Of a stretch of DNA of 64,000 nt, positions 35,917 through 48,600 are shown one piece after another; position 1 is the first letter of the stretch; the number at the start of each line of letters is the position of its first letter. Both the position numbers and the translations under genes were made by a program. The stretch lies in assembly GCF_009389715.1 (NCBI RefSeq), contig NC_052400.1, forward strand, positions 18,693,674 to 18,757,673, given 5' to 3'. Under the pieces are notes generated by a model that had not been told where the DNA came from, made no database searches, and saw nothing but the letters and a program-made list of their open reading frames with translations. This stretch comes from Phoenix dactylifera. Taxonomy: Eukaryota > Streptophyta > Magnoliopsida > Arecales > Arecaceae.

Positions 35917-38900
35917 TTAATTTATTCTATCTTGATTTAAATTTATTATTTATTATGTGTTTGAGCTTATTTAAGTAACAGAGTGACCATATACACACAT
36001 TCATGCATTCAATTTATTTATTTTTATTTTAAATTTCTTTTTATTATTTTGAATTTGTCTGTGTAAGCTTATACTTCTACTAGCAGTTCCAGGGTGCAGG
36101 AGTGTTGGAAGAAAAGCATGTTCCTAACCCTTTTTAGTTCCTTTTGGTGGCCAAGAACCCTTTCTTGTTCACAAAGTTATTTTCAAGCAATTAGGATTCT
36201 GCTTTAGCAGCTAGTAGAAGTATGATTGGTTAAGAGGAGAGTGGACTTGAATTATAAAAAAAAATAGTGCTAAAAGAACTAAAACCCACGAAAGGAGCTC
36301 AAGAATTTTTAAAGGAAAAACGTCTCTGTTTCTGTAGTTCTTCAAAGGTTCTTTATACATCGAACATGTGAGGCAACCTCTGCTCGGGCAAAACCTTTGA
36401 TAGCCATAAGATCATCCTAACTCTTCTCTACCCTTTGTGTCTACAATTGTGTTCTCATCACTTCTCTCACCCCCACCCCTCAACTTCTCCATCCTCATCG
36501 TACCCTCTTTTGTAAATAACTTATTTCACTCTTAATAAAATTTTGGAGGAGTAAATTTCTTCTTGTTAATTTTCCCCCAATGCCTGACCAAAGATCTGAA
36601 GCTATAATCTGATAGAAGGGTTCATGATATAAAGTCCAAACCTTTTGTAAAATCAAATACGTTAAATTGAATGTCTTACTATCCAATCAAAAAGAATGCG
36701 TCTTATTTAAAATTCTAAAGTCGGCAATCTGCAAAATCAAGATCTAAATTAAAAATGTCCCTTGAATGAGAAAGGATTTATAAACAAACATTGAATTGCA
36801 TGCAACCTGAAGTTTCAAAAATAGAATTTGATCCTAAACAACCTAATTTGCTTACCCAATAAGTTAGAGCCTAGCCAATTAGGCTTTCATAACGTTTTGA
36901 GTTAGATGTAGATCATGCAATTCTAAATGGTAGCTATAACAGAATTATGGAAACAAGCATGCAGATTAAGTGCACCTATATTACAAAACTTGTAAATTGA
37001 ACATGTAAACTAAAACAAATGACATCTAATCAAGGATATTAACCACCAACGTGTATCCTATTAAGGATTACACTACATTTACTTATGCAGCTTTAAAAAA
37101 GTTGCGCTACTTACAAAACCAAAGCCTCCAAGCCTATGGGTCTCCCCATAGACAGCATAACCATCGTGCTGCGAAAGAAATACTCGTAGATATGGAGTCT
37201 CCAAATATGCAGCGGTGATGTTTCCACTTTCAAATGCCTTAGGATAGTTTTCTGCTGCTCCAATTCTCTCAATCATTTGTTCTTTATAGCCTAGCACATC
37301 TTGCAGGTACTTCACAACAAACGAGTCACCATTACACCCAACTCTCTTGTGATCCACCATCGGTTCAAGCTTTTGGTTAGTCATGATAGAACTAAGAGTG
37401 GCGGTGTAGCAGGAAATCAGAATCAGTACAACAAAGAGCCATGGTATTACCACTGTTCTGGTGTAAGAACTATAGATCCTTCCTGCAAAACGTAATAAAA
37501 AAACATATTACTATCAAGAATCTATATTGTACTTATCTTAAAAAAGAAAGGTTAGTATGTTTTTCCGAGTTTTAATTGAAATGGCCTCTAGGTCTAGGGT
37601 TTTATTGTGGAGAAATTAAATCCAATTCGTACCTTCACCAGAATTTGGTGCTCCTTGTATTTTACCTCTAATTGGAAAAAAAAATTCTTAGTCCCTTGCA
37701 AGATACAGCACCAACCCAAGGTCTCTACTTGCACTAAATTTATCCCTCCCTAAACACTTTTTGCATTAAATGACTAAATTTATTCCCTCCAAAAACTATG
37801 GTCCTGAATAATGCCGTTGATAATAAATTCGAGGAGAATCTGTAATCTTATATTTTCAATAATGGCCCATTATAATAGAACAATTTAATTGAACGATCCC
37901 AAACGCTTGTTGGTTTGAGGATATGGTAAATTCATGTTCTTCCCCTAGGTTTATGCATTGGTTTGCATATTTGGGCCTTAAATAATGTTAATATTATTTG
38001 GGGTGTATGGTTGTTAGAATGACCTTTTTCTTAGCTTGCGAGTTTTGAACTTTCTACATATTCTGAAATAAAAATGGATGGAAGTCTTCAAAAAGATGAC
38101 TTCACCATGTGCATAGAAGATGCTTGAGAAGATCAACCAAAGCGTGGCTCCAAGTTGCGTCCGCCAGGGGCCGTGGAACTCGGGATTTTTCTCGTGTTCA
38201 AGGTACCAGATTATGATCCCCGTGTAGATTAAGGTGACGAAGATCAGGGCCCATACTGCCTTGGAGAATGGCTTGGTCAGCATGAACGTTTTGTGATCCC
38301 GTTTCACACGAACCAACATGGATAAACCGGACCCAAGAAATGGCTCGGTGAACGTGATGTTCTTCGAACGCTTAGCTAGTATAGTGACGTCCCCCACCAC
38401 GGCATCAAGAACCTGTGAAAAACTGACATGTGTTTATATTTCAAGATTTTAAAGCATCAGACCATCTAATGATCTTGAAGTTGCAGTGCAGGCTTGATGA
38501 ACGGAAAGAACAGAAATATCAACGATTGCTTCTATAATCACGCACGCTCGAGCAGAATCGATCGAAACTCGTGCACTGCCACTGAGAAACTAAAGAAATA
38601 CTTTGTTGTACCAAAAAAAATAAAAAATAGAAATACTTTGCACAGGGATATTATGCGTTAAGAAAGGATTCCTTGAATCCACCTCCTTTGCTCATCTTTT
38701 TATTAAAAAATTTCTTCGGGAGATTTAGGAGGGAGTGAGAACGACCCTCCCGCCGCATCCCTGGAAATCCCTGCAGAATAAACCTGCAAGATGGAAAGGT
38801 GGCGTGGAGCTTCAAGAAGATTCTCCGTCAGCAATCATTTAGGATGATAAAAAAAATCAGAACAAATTAATCTCTCGCATTCCCGATAAAATTAAGAAAG

Positions 38901-40625
38901 AAAGTGTTATTCTTAGAAGAATCATATATTATATGCGGGTTAAAGAGAAGAAAATCATCACGTCAAATGTCAAATGATGTAAAAAGCTTAACCTTGCCAG
39001 AAGTTTTGGAAGTCCGAACTAGAATTTTACCTTCGAGGTCACTAGGGAAATGAGCTCATCGTAGGTTCCATCCAAGGGGATGAAGTCGTATTCTAGTTCG
39101 TATTTCAACCGTTTCAGGGTCTCTTTGAAAACATCGATGCAGAATCCGGCCACAGCCCTCACCTTCCCCGTTTCGTCGTACTCTACCTTCACGAACTGGT
39201 CGAAGGACGTCCGGGCCGGAACCCCAATCCTCAGCCGACCCCACCCTCCCGGGACCCTCCATGGGCCTCCAGGCCAGTAGACCGGACCCAAGACATCCAC
39301 AGCAGGCCTACCAAGGCTCATCTCTCCCTCCTCGTTAACGAATCCCGATCCCTTGAGCCAGAATCCCAGTTCTTTGTAGGTCTTCCCCACAACATTGACT
39401 ACCCGAAAAGCCGGGGAGCCCTTCCCCCCTGCTAAGCTCCCATCTTTTCTGAAACTAATCGGCCCGCTGAGCCCAATAAATTTACACGAGAGAATCCCTT
39501 CCAACAGCGTCTTGTGCTGCTTCACGGTCTCAGATGCGGCACATGCGATGACACGCAGCGCATCATAAGCTCGCAAAGCCAAGACTCCCGGGTCGACGTA
39601 CTTCTCCCCTTCCTTTCCATAACTGGATTCGTATCCCTGCCGGAATTTGGTATGGAAGTCGCGGTAGGAGTCGGTGGTCTCGTTGAAATAGATCTTGATA
39701 CCTACCACGCCTTGCATGTAAGAAGAGAGGAACGACGGCGGGAGGGCCGAGTCAAAGAGGGTGGTGATATCATCGTTGGTGACCCAGACGTGGCCCTTCG
39801 CCGTCATTCCCAACCTCTTTGCCTCCTGGAAGAGATGGACGGTCAATAACGATGATGCGCGGACGATGATGTACACCTTGGGCAGCTGGCTCCGCACCCT
39901 GTCCAACTCTCGACGTACCGCGGCCTTTGGGTCAGGGAGCGAGTCCATTGGTGGGAAGGCGGCGCCGTAGGCTATATCGGATCCGACGTCTCGTAGATAG
40001 TTGGAAAAAAGAGCGATGGTTGTGGAGATGCTGCCGTACGCGTCGTCTTCGTAGAGCGCGATGACCCTCCTCCAGTTGTAGGATTTCACTAGGTCCGCGA
40101 GGCATTGCACTTGTCCGGAATCCGGGTACGACACGCGGACCAAGAATGGTCTGGGTGCCAAAGCCAGCGGAGGGTTCGCCGCGAGAGAGAGCACCGGAAT
40201 TTTGGCCTGACTGCCGAGCACTGCCACCGTGTCCGCCTCCGGCCATGGCACTGTGCTGACAATTACTTCTGCTCCCCAGTCGATGAGATTTTTAGCTGCA
40301 TTTAAACGCATTTGAATAGTATTAGCAGGTTGAGACAAATTTTTCTTCTTTCACGTTATCATTTGTCTAAATTACCGTTTGAAGTTGATCGGAGGTGATC
40401 GCTGCTGCTTCTGCTGGAATCGCTGACATGGAGTAGTAACGTAGAAGTGGAATTGAATTGTTGGGCTGCGATCTCAATGGCCACCTTTTGCTCTCTTCCA
40501 ATGCGAGACTTAGTGTTAACGATGGCGCCGACGTGAACAGTGAGTGCTCTACTGGTGGAGAGGAGGAGATAAAAGTTGCATGATAAAAAAAGGAAGAGAA
40601 GACAGGTCGTAGGTTTCATGGGCAT
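35140..40625 (-). CDS. GLR: Glutamate receptor-like channel, copy A
   Basis: Five exons on the minus strand: 40625-40376, 40295-39031, 38412-38106, 37482-37115 and 35649-35140. All have GT/AG borders and consistent phase, giving 899 residues, the usual GLR length. Order: signal peptide (about 1-27), amino-terminal Venus-flytrap domain (about 28-420), ligand-binding half S1 (from about 436, LRIGVPARTSFDQFVKVEY), M1 (about 556-575), pore loop (about 590-606, TQLGATLWLIFSSIFYAHG), M3 (about 618-639 with CYTATLSS), S2 (to about 785, including AAYLETPYLRVFLS), M4 (about 787-810) and a cytosolic tail. Plant GLRs are plasma-membrane amino-acid-gated cation and calcium channels in wound and defence signalling; clade II is my best guess. 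M3 has Cys where the family signature SYTANL has Ser. No stop or frameshift seen. Confidence 0.93.
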
Positions 40626-40830
40626 CTACATAAGTTACTCCTCGGTTCATAGAGTGGGGAAGAGGATATTTTTGTTGGTGGCCCTGTGGGTTGTAGATCT
40701 CTGTCCTCCAACGTCTGCCTGAGGGGCAAGCTTTAGGCGAAGGCAGGCTATATGTTTCAACGGTGGAGTATCCTCATCCCTGTTGCAAGCGTTAATATTA
40801 AATGTCAAACCTAAAGGAGATAGAGACAGA
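40626..40830 (-). promoter_or_regulatory. Proximal promoter of GLR copy A
   Basis: The bases upstream of the copy A start contain a TATA-like ACATATAG (minus strand, about 40749-40756). The matching stretch in copy B (51760-51880) lacks about 80 bp including this motif, although sequence on either side aligns. Promoter function is inferred from position only. Confidence 0.35.
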
Positions 40831-40989
40831 GGAAAGAGGGACGAAATGGGACTATTGCGGTTGGAAAGCTAATCTGGAAATAAGCTCCCCACCGTCTGGC
40901 AATTAATTCGAAGAACTTTTGTCGGTTAGCAAACTGAGCACCCCGCTAGGCTTGCGAGTCAGTGGCTAGACCTGCGTGTAAAGAAAAGG

Positions 40990-42800
40990 ACGATCGTTAA
41001 AATAATACTTTACCAGGAGGACCGGATGTTAAAAAGTGACCAGCATTTACACCCCGTCCACTGCCTTAGACAACTTACCTTCGTTAGTCTTTTTTTTGAT
41101 CCCCTTCAACATCAATGTTGCCGCTAAAGACAAGAATATCCTCGTTGGCAAGCTTTCAATGATCTACACCACTAATAACTTTTTACTTTGCCGCCTAACT
41201 TGGAGATGGGAGCGGGTTGTGTTCCATGGGCCCCGTGCCATTGGCTACACTACCCTTTTCTGGCTCTACTACCTTTGCACTTCATTTGCTACTCGATGGA
41301 CAAAACAAACAGGTCGAAGCTAGATAATCACTTTTCTTTTTATAACCCTTATCTTATGAAGCAAATCAACACTTTATTTATTTATTTCTTTATTCCGTTT
41401 GAGCAAGATGCATCACTTGAGATGGAAAATCCTGCATCCAATGCCTAGCTTTAAGCAAATCACAAACAATATCAGCCATGATGTCGATGGCCTGATTGCC
41501 TTTCTTGACAAACATGCGAAGGAGTGGATTCCCATGATAACGAACTCTTTACATAAGTCAACTTGCTCATGTGGGCTTGCTCCTTTTGACAGCCTTCTTC
41601 AAGTAGGCTTCTTTCTCCGCTAATGCTTGGAAATTCCTAGCGACTAAGCAACTAAGTTGAATTCTATTTCTAGCTTTTTTTTATAGCTATATATTTCGTA
41701 ATTAGGCAGCTAGGTCGAGCGAACAATCACATATGTAAAGGGATTGAAAGAATTTGTTTTTTAACCTATTAATGGGTGCCCTTAACTCTAAGTTTCTGTC
41801 CGAACAAATTGATATTAGGACTCTGAGAACTAAGATAGAGCATGGCTTGCTTATTCCTCGAACGAGCTCCAAACTGCTCACTATTTGCCAACGTGCATTT
41901 TATTATTCTTATAAGGGATTTGCCAATCTATGTTCCACCAAAAATAGTGTCCTTGCCCCCTCTTGATCTACAATCTGCTAGATTGGAAGTGAGACATTAC
42001 AGTGTTGACGCTCCCTCATGACAGAGTCTGCGATATCACTGTTCTTGGAATGAAAATAATGATCATATGACAACCTAGAGTTTGAAATAACTGATATTGC
42101 TAACTTACATTCATTCTCTGCTTGCTCGAGTCTGCACGTAAAAGTTGCCTCTTATATAGTGGCTTATCAATTGCAAGGCTGGCCAAAATCAACTTAGGGG
42201 TCTAGATTGAAAAAAAATAATCTAGATTAAGAAAATGTTGGCTTTGTGTTGAAAAACTAGCCGGTGAGCTAAAATTGTCAAACATTGAATATGAATCTCA
42301 TTTGGGCGCAGACTTATGCCTAATTGGACCTATTAAAAAGGTGATGCTTGTGCCAGGTTAAGGCTTGATGTGCTTAATTATTCTTGTTTTAGGACTTCTT
42401 AAGTTTGGCCCAGTAGGGACACAATAAATCTTAAGCAGTTATTTTTTAAAAAAATAACAAATCTTTATCTAGCTCCAAAAAATCTTGGCGTGATCAGCTT
42501 GGTCCATGGCATGACAATTTTATTAAAGAAAGGTCCTTCAGGGTGTTATCCTTATTCCCCTAATTGGACATCTCGTATGCGATTAAAGATCAATATTGCA
42601 TGTTTTTTATTGAATTTCTAAAACTAAGAAAGTATCGTATTAAGGCGGTCGAGAGTTCTCAGTCTCTCTCAATCCATAAAACAAATGTGCCAACTACCCT
42701 ACAACTGAAGTCTTTTTTTTTTGTTTTCCTTCTTTTATCAATGGGAGTGGCTGCTTCTCATCCTCTACCATATACCCATATGGACTCAGGGCAGAGCATA
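40990..42800. repeat. Upstream flank of GLR copy A, duplicated elsewhere
   Basis: The first part (about 40990-41120) matches 52880-53095, and 41165-42800 matches 55853-57270. Shared blocks include CTTGGAGATGG with GGAGCGGGTTGTGTTC, and TGCATCCAATGCCTAGCTTT. The short open frames here have no domain and are not conserved between copies, so no gene is called. A short TATATA at 42153-42158 is the unexpanded counterpart of the long (TA)n at 56427. Confidence 0.8.
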
Positions 42801-43399
42801 ACTAAATGTTAAAGCGAGGGCCAATACCTCTTTAGGTGCAGCTAGGAGCACCAAGTCCAACCACGAATGGAGAGGATCTACCTACGTACTTAAATTCCAA
42901 GGACGAACGTATAATTATCGGTAATAAACCAAAATTTTGTTTTGCACTTTCTCAAACTCAACTAAAGATTATTCTAACAGTAAACAAATTGTTATTATGG
43001 TCGAACAAGTAATGGTGCATTGGGGTATTTTTGATGTTTTAGAATTGAATTTGGGCCTAACATACCAAATTAGTATTCGAGAACTCTCTCCTGACGCTAT
43101 AGGCTGGGCTTATCTTGAGATATATTAGGTCTGGTGCCGATGGCCCGATTTGGGCTAAACTTTGACCGAGAAGCTTTTGGATGTGTATGACTGCAATGAT
43201 TAATGCCTCATAAATATGTCAGGGCGGGGTCGGCATCTACTTGAAACATACGGGACTTATGTCTTCGTATATTCCATACCAATGCCCTATCCGGTGAATA
43301 TTTTATTATATAAATCATTTATGGTAGAAAAAAAATAATCTAAAACTCTAATTTTATCCAAATATATTGGTAAAATTTAGAAAAAAATCATGAAAAGAA
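42801..43399. other. Spacer between the duplicated units
   Basis: Found once only in the window. No recognisable gene; short open frame at 42937-43128 lacks any domain. Confidence 0.5.
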
Positions 43400-44180
43400 A
43401 TCAACCACGTGTCTCCCCAATCCACCGGCCTTCGCAATCTTCTTCTCAATTTTTGCTTTCCCTCCTTGCTCTAGCAAATTCTTGAACACCACGCCGCATA
43501 AATTGATCGCAAAGCATCGTGGCGTGGATCATGTAGCTGGGCATCATTGAAGTGATTGGTTGGGCATTGCCGACGAGATCATAGCGCACGATCATGATGG
43601 CAACCTCCGGCAGGCCAATGTTCTTCCGCATGCTAACGCAGATTATACCGAACTTGGAAACATCGAAAACTTCGAATAGAAGTTGGACAACATGTTAGCG
43701 ACCAAGATTGAATTTTTATTCATCGCTAGCTCTCGAACTCACCGCCAAGGAGGTCCATGGCATCGGGGTTTTGCTGGATCTCATTGAAAGGCAGAATCTT
43801 GGTGTACTTTTTAGACTTGCCGAACTATGTGAGGTTGGGGACAATAGAGGTTGAGAGGGACAACAAAGAACTAGGTGGTGGTGTTGCCTTGGAGGAAGAG
43901 GATGGCAAAGCCGCTCGGGATGGAGAGGAGGAGGCCAAAGACAGACTTAGCCGACAACATCGAACTCCTTGCTACAGTGGCTCATCTCAGTAATGCTCAT
44001 GGTGGAATCACAATAGTTGTAGAGCTCAGCATGGGTCTTGAGGAGTGTAGGCTCGAGGAGGGTGACAAGGGCGGTGGAGAGGTGATTGTGGCGCAGGAGA
44101 CAGTGGGGTGGGGCTTGCGGAGGGTAGGGTTCAGGACTAGAAGCGATTGTTACTTAACAACAACGACGATGCCATCATCA
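43400..44180 (-). pseudogene. PSAT: Phosphoserine aminotransferase pseudogene
   Basis: Conceptual pieces on the minus strand line up in order with plant phosphoserine aminotransferase, a plastid PLP enzyme of serine synthesis. From about 44120 down: LLEPTLLKTHAELYNY, then MSITEMSHCSKEF (family: MSVMEMSHRGKEF), GFAILFLQGNTTT, VPLNLY, GKSKKYTKI with QQNPDAM, LSNFYSK, FDVSKFGIICVSMRKNIG (the lysine aligns with the PLP lysine of GAQKN), then IVRYDLVGNAQPIT and KNLLEQGGKAKIEKK at the end. At least four frame changes, in-frame stops and two internal gaps (about 25-30 residues after VPLNLY, about 15 after QQNPDAM) show it is dead. Upstream sequence to about 44180 could be transit-peptide remnant. 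No introns interrupt it, so it may be a retrocopy, but an intron-poor parent would look alike. Confidence 0.85.
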
Positions 44181-44215
44181 GGGGTAGAGGTGGATGTGCA
44201 CAGGGGCATATGAGG

Positions 44216-44892
44216 CAGTCATCGCGGGAGGCCTTCGAGCCAAGTTGAGTGTAATGCCTGCGACAAATTTACAATCCACTATTCATCGAGCTCTCTCACC
44301 AATGTAGGGTTAAGAACGTTTTTTCAGGCTCTACACATGTCAACATATCCTGCTTGAGGATAAAATTTTTGAAAATACGTATTCAGTAGGTGATCTTAAT
44401 TTCGTATAGCTATTGGGAAGCTAGTAGTCGACATCAAGACACCGTGATACTCTAGCGGGTAATATTAAGTTTATTTGGCTTCATAAAGTGCATCTATGTC
44501 AATAGTGCATGCATGCCAACTTACGTGCTACGAAGCTCGATCAGCTTGATGCACACTTTTATTTAAAAAAGCAAATTGCATCACAAAATTTTCACAGCAA
44601 TATGCATGGTGAACAACCCCGAACACTTGCGGTACATAAGTCGCACTGAAAAATGTTGTTTAGCCCTCGATGATTATCATTAAAAAATGGATGTCCATCA
44701 AACAGCATGCGCTACATATAACATGGTATACACTTGTGGATAGTTTTGTTTGATGGCCGTCCATTTCCCGAGTTGCATAGAATTTTGGCAGCCTGTGCAC
44801 GGTAGAAGATCCCTGCTCCATGGTAAAACCATGCTAGGGTGCTAATTAATCCCTAATTGCTTTACCTGGCTGTTGTTTGAAGTGGACCTCGG
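44216..44892. other. Spacer upstream of the pseudogene
   Basis: No gene or repeat recognised. Similarity to the copy A flank begins only at about 44893. Confidence 0.5.
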
Positions 44893-45414
44893 CTGTGTGC
44901 CCATGGGTTGGGCCCAGGATGGAAGTCACATCCTACGATTTGAAGTGGCAGGTATTTGACCGGGCTACACGACCAGACGGCATATATTCTGATTATATAT
45001 AGCAAATAATCCATTACTGTTACCTAACATACTCTCTGGTACATGTGTTGTGATGCTTATCAGCATGAGATATGTCTAGTCAACTCTGTTCTATAAATGA
45101 AAGATATCTATTGGAAGAAAATTAGCTTGTTTTGTGGATACATGCGTTGGTCTTCTGCCGAAACGAGTCAAGATCGAGCTAGGTGTGGTCGTTTGCTCGG
45201 ATACTTAAAGATGGCTTGGGTTCCATGCTTTTGGGCTTTCGCCAAAATTTCGGCCTCAAGATAGCTATAATGTGGCCAAATTGCACAAGGCCTGGTCCAT
45301 GCCTGGGCCCTTTTTATTTTAAATTACTATTAATTTTTATTTAGAGAAATTGGAATCCAGGGCATTCCATTCCATTCATAACTTCTGAGCAAATAATTTC
45401 ACTGCATATACTTC

Positions 45415-45536
45415 AAAATATACATCTGACTGTACATATTTTTAAAGCTATTGTTCAGTTCTCTCTCTCTCTCTCTAAAATACATCTGACTGTACATATT
45501 TGTATAGCTATTGCTCAGTTCTCTCTCTCTCTCTCT
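45415..45536. repeat. Tandem doubling of a 61-bp block
   Basis: AAAATACATCTGACTGTACA followed by a (CT)n run occurs twice in a row (45415-45475 and 45476-45536). Copy A has it once (about 34968-35028), so the doubling followed the segmental duplication or was lost in A. Confidence 0.85.
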
Positions 45537-45692
45537 CTCAAATAAAAAAGATTACTATAGCTAAATTACCAAAGCCATCATGTACATTTGAGTTGCTTGC
45601 TTCTGTCGAAGCATCCAAGGGATGCCCGTATCTGTCTAGCGAGGTCACAGTGAAAACTTTGTCAAGCGCGAGTCGCCACTTTTTAACCATTC

Positions 45693-48600
45693 CTACCCAT
45701 GGTGAGGAGGAGGCCCTGCAGCCGTGAGATCATCGTCATGATATTCTATTTCGACATTGTTAGTTGTTCCAAAGCCCATGGCAATACCATTTTCTCCTTG
45801 AGATGGTGTGATAGGTACACTGGAGAGTTGAGCTTCATTCTTCTCCCAGAACATCATAGACCTCCACAGTTTTTTGCTCTTAGACATCAGAGACCTCAAT
45901 AGTCTTCTGAACCTCTCTCCTGGGGGCGCATCTGCTTGTTGGTGGGAGGTAAGGTTTCTTTGGATCAAACGAGCAATGAACAACAGAAAAACAGTTGTTG
46001 AAATGCCACCAGTAAAGAGGAAGAGCACCCAAACGTGGTCAAGACTTAAGCTGTCTGTTTTACCATCGTTATAATCTGGGCTTGGGCAGTTGGACAAAGA
46101 GAAGGAGAACCACTTTTTTTCCAGTTGCTTCAGTGTCCCGTCCTCGTTGAGCTCCAAAATGGCTCCAGAAATATCTGCAGCTACTGGTGAACCTTTCTGG
46201 AATACCTGAAGGAAAGTGCGTAGTGGTGACGATAAACCGAATGGCTGATGGTCATCAATGAAGTGTGGAGTTTTTTGTACATGCATTATTTCTTGGAAAG
46301 AAAGAATGAAAGATAGGTCTAGAGGGAGCTCCTCTATTTAATATTGATTATGTCCCTCATATATAATATTGAAAAATTTTCAAATTTGCTGTTGTACTGT
46401 AGATGTACTCATTCCCTACTTTTTTCCCTTTCTTTTCTCTCTCCTCTCTCTTTAAGTTATTATATCTTGTTTTAAATTTATTATTTATTATGTGTGTGAG
46501 CTTATTTAAGTAACAGAGTGACCATATACACACATTCATGCATTCAATTTATCTATTTTTATTTTAATTTTTTTTGTTATTTTGAATTTGTGTATGTAAG
46601 CTTGTACATCCACATCCATATATACTTTCTTTTGCCAGCAGTCAGATGTAGCTGCTCCAGGTTGCAGCAGTGTTGGAAGAAAAGCATGTTCCTAACCCTT
46701 CTTAGTTCCTTTTGGTGGCAAAGAACCCTTTCTTGTTCACAAAGTTATTTTGAATCAATTAGGATTCTGCTTTACCAGCTAGTAGAAGTATGATTGATTA
46801 GAGGAGAGTGGACTTGAATTTTAAGAAAATTAGTGCTAAAAGAAATAAAAACCATGAAAGGAGCTCAAGAATATTTCAAGAAAAAACGTCTCTGTTTCTG
46901 TACTTCTTCAAAGGTTCTTTATACATTGAACATTTGAGGCAAAACCTTAGATAGCCATGAGATCATCCTAACTCTTCTCTATCCTTTGTATCTATAATTG
47001 TGTTCTCGTCACTTCTCTCACCCCCACCCCCCAACTTCTCCATCCTCATTGTACCCTCTTTTGTAAATACCTTATTTCACTCTTAATAAAATTTTGGAGG
47101 AGTTAAATTTCTTCTTGTTAATTTTCCTCCAATGTCTGACCAAAGATCCGATGCTATAATCTGATAGATCGGTTCATGATATAAAAGTTGGAACCTTTTG
47201 TAAAATCAAATAGGTTAAATTGAATATGTCTTACTATCCAATCAAAAAGAATGGGTCTTATTTAAAATTCTAAAGTCGGCAATCCACAAACTCAAGATCT
47301 AAATTAAAAATGGCCCTTGAATGAGAAAGGACTAATAAACAAACATTGAATTGCATGTAACATGAAGTTTCAAAAATAGAATTTGATCCTAAACAACCTA
47401 GTTTGCTTACCCAATAAGTTAGAGCCTAACCAATTTTGCTCGCAAAACGATTGATTTAGATGCAGGCCAGGCAATTCTAAATAGTAATTATAACAGAATT
47501 GTAGAAAGAAATATGCAGATTAAGTCGACCTATATTACAAAACTTGTAAATTCAACATGTAACCTAAAACAGATGACACCAATTTTAGTCTTAAATTCTT
47601 AATCAATGATAAGGACTGCAAGCGACGCATATACTGTGTTGCTCTAATCAATGATATTAACCACCAAACTATATCTTATTAAGAATTGCAGTACCTTTAC
47701 TTATGAAGCTTTAAAAGAGTTGGGCTACTTACAAAACCAAAGCCGCCAAGCCAATGGGTCTCCCCGTAGACGGCGTAACCATCATGCCGTGAAAGAAATA
47801 CTGGTAGATATGGAGTCTCAAGGTAAGCAGCAGTGATGTTTCCACTCTCAAAAGCTTTGGAATAGTTCTCTACTGCTCTAAGCTTCTCGATCATTTGTTC
47901 TTTATAGCCTAACACATCTTGCAGGTACTTCACAACAAACGAGTCACCATCACACCCAACCTTCCTGTGATCCACCACTGGTTCAAGCTTTTGGTTAGTC
48001 ATGATAGAACTAAGGGTGTTGGTGTAGCTGGAAGCCAGAATCATTACAACAAAGAGCCATGGTATGACCACTGTTTTGGCGTAGCAACTATAGACCGTTC
48101 CTGCAAAAAGTAATAAAAATATATAGTACTGACAAGAATCTATAATGTACTTGTCTTAAAAAAGATAGAATTTAGCATGTATTTCTGAGTTTTAATTGAC
48201 ATGACCTCTAGGCTGTCACGGAGAAATTAAATCCAATTCATACCTTTCATCAGAATATGACGTTTGCTTTTATTTTACTACCAAATGGAGAGGAAAAAAA
48301 AGTTGAGTCCCTAGATGCAACTCCAACCCATGGTGTCTGCTTTCACTAAATTTATCCCTTTCCAAACCCATTTTGTACTAAATGACTAAATTTATTCTCT
48401 CCAAAAATTATGGTCTTGAATCGTGGCTGTTATAATGAATACGGAGAGAGCCTGTAATCTTATATTTTGATAATGAATATCTAAATAATACAAATTATTT
48501 GACAGCAATCTCTATATTGTATCTTCGCGCAAAAAAGGTAATTCACATTTCTTCACACGGATCTACTATTGGATCATGCAATAGTTGCTTCAAAAACTGT

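Larger units (their letters stand above)
30730..42800. repeat. Segmental duplication, copy A
   Basis: Base-level similarity to 44893-57270 starts near 30730 (GTAGGGCACAGGATAGAAAT against 44908-44927) and runs through a complete GLR gene to about 42800. Both copies keep the same order and orientation, so this is a direct tandem duplication. Without the 3.7-kb LINE at 30992 the unit is about 8.4 kb. Coding exons look roughly 90-95% identical by eye; introns and flanks carry small indels. Confidence 0.85.

Noticed and set aside
39514-39970. Plus-strand open frames inside GLR exon 2
   Set aside because: Antisense shadows; the same frames recur in copy B only because the exons are near-identical.
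43757-44213. Two + strand open frames
   Set aside because: They are antisense shadows of the phosphoserine aminotransferase pseudogene.
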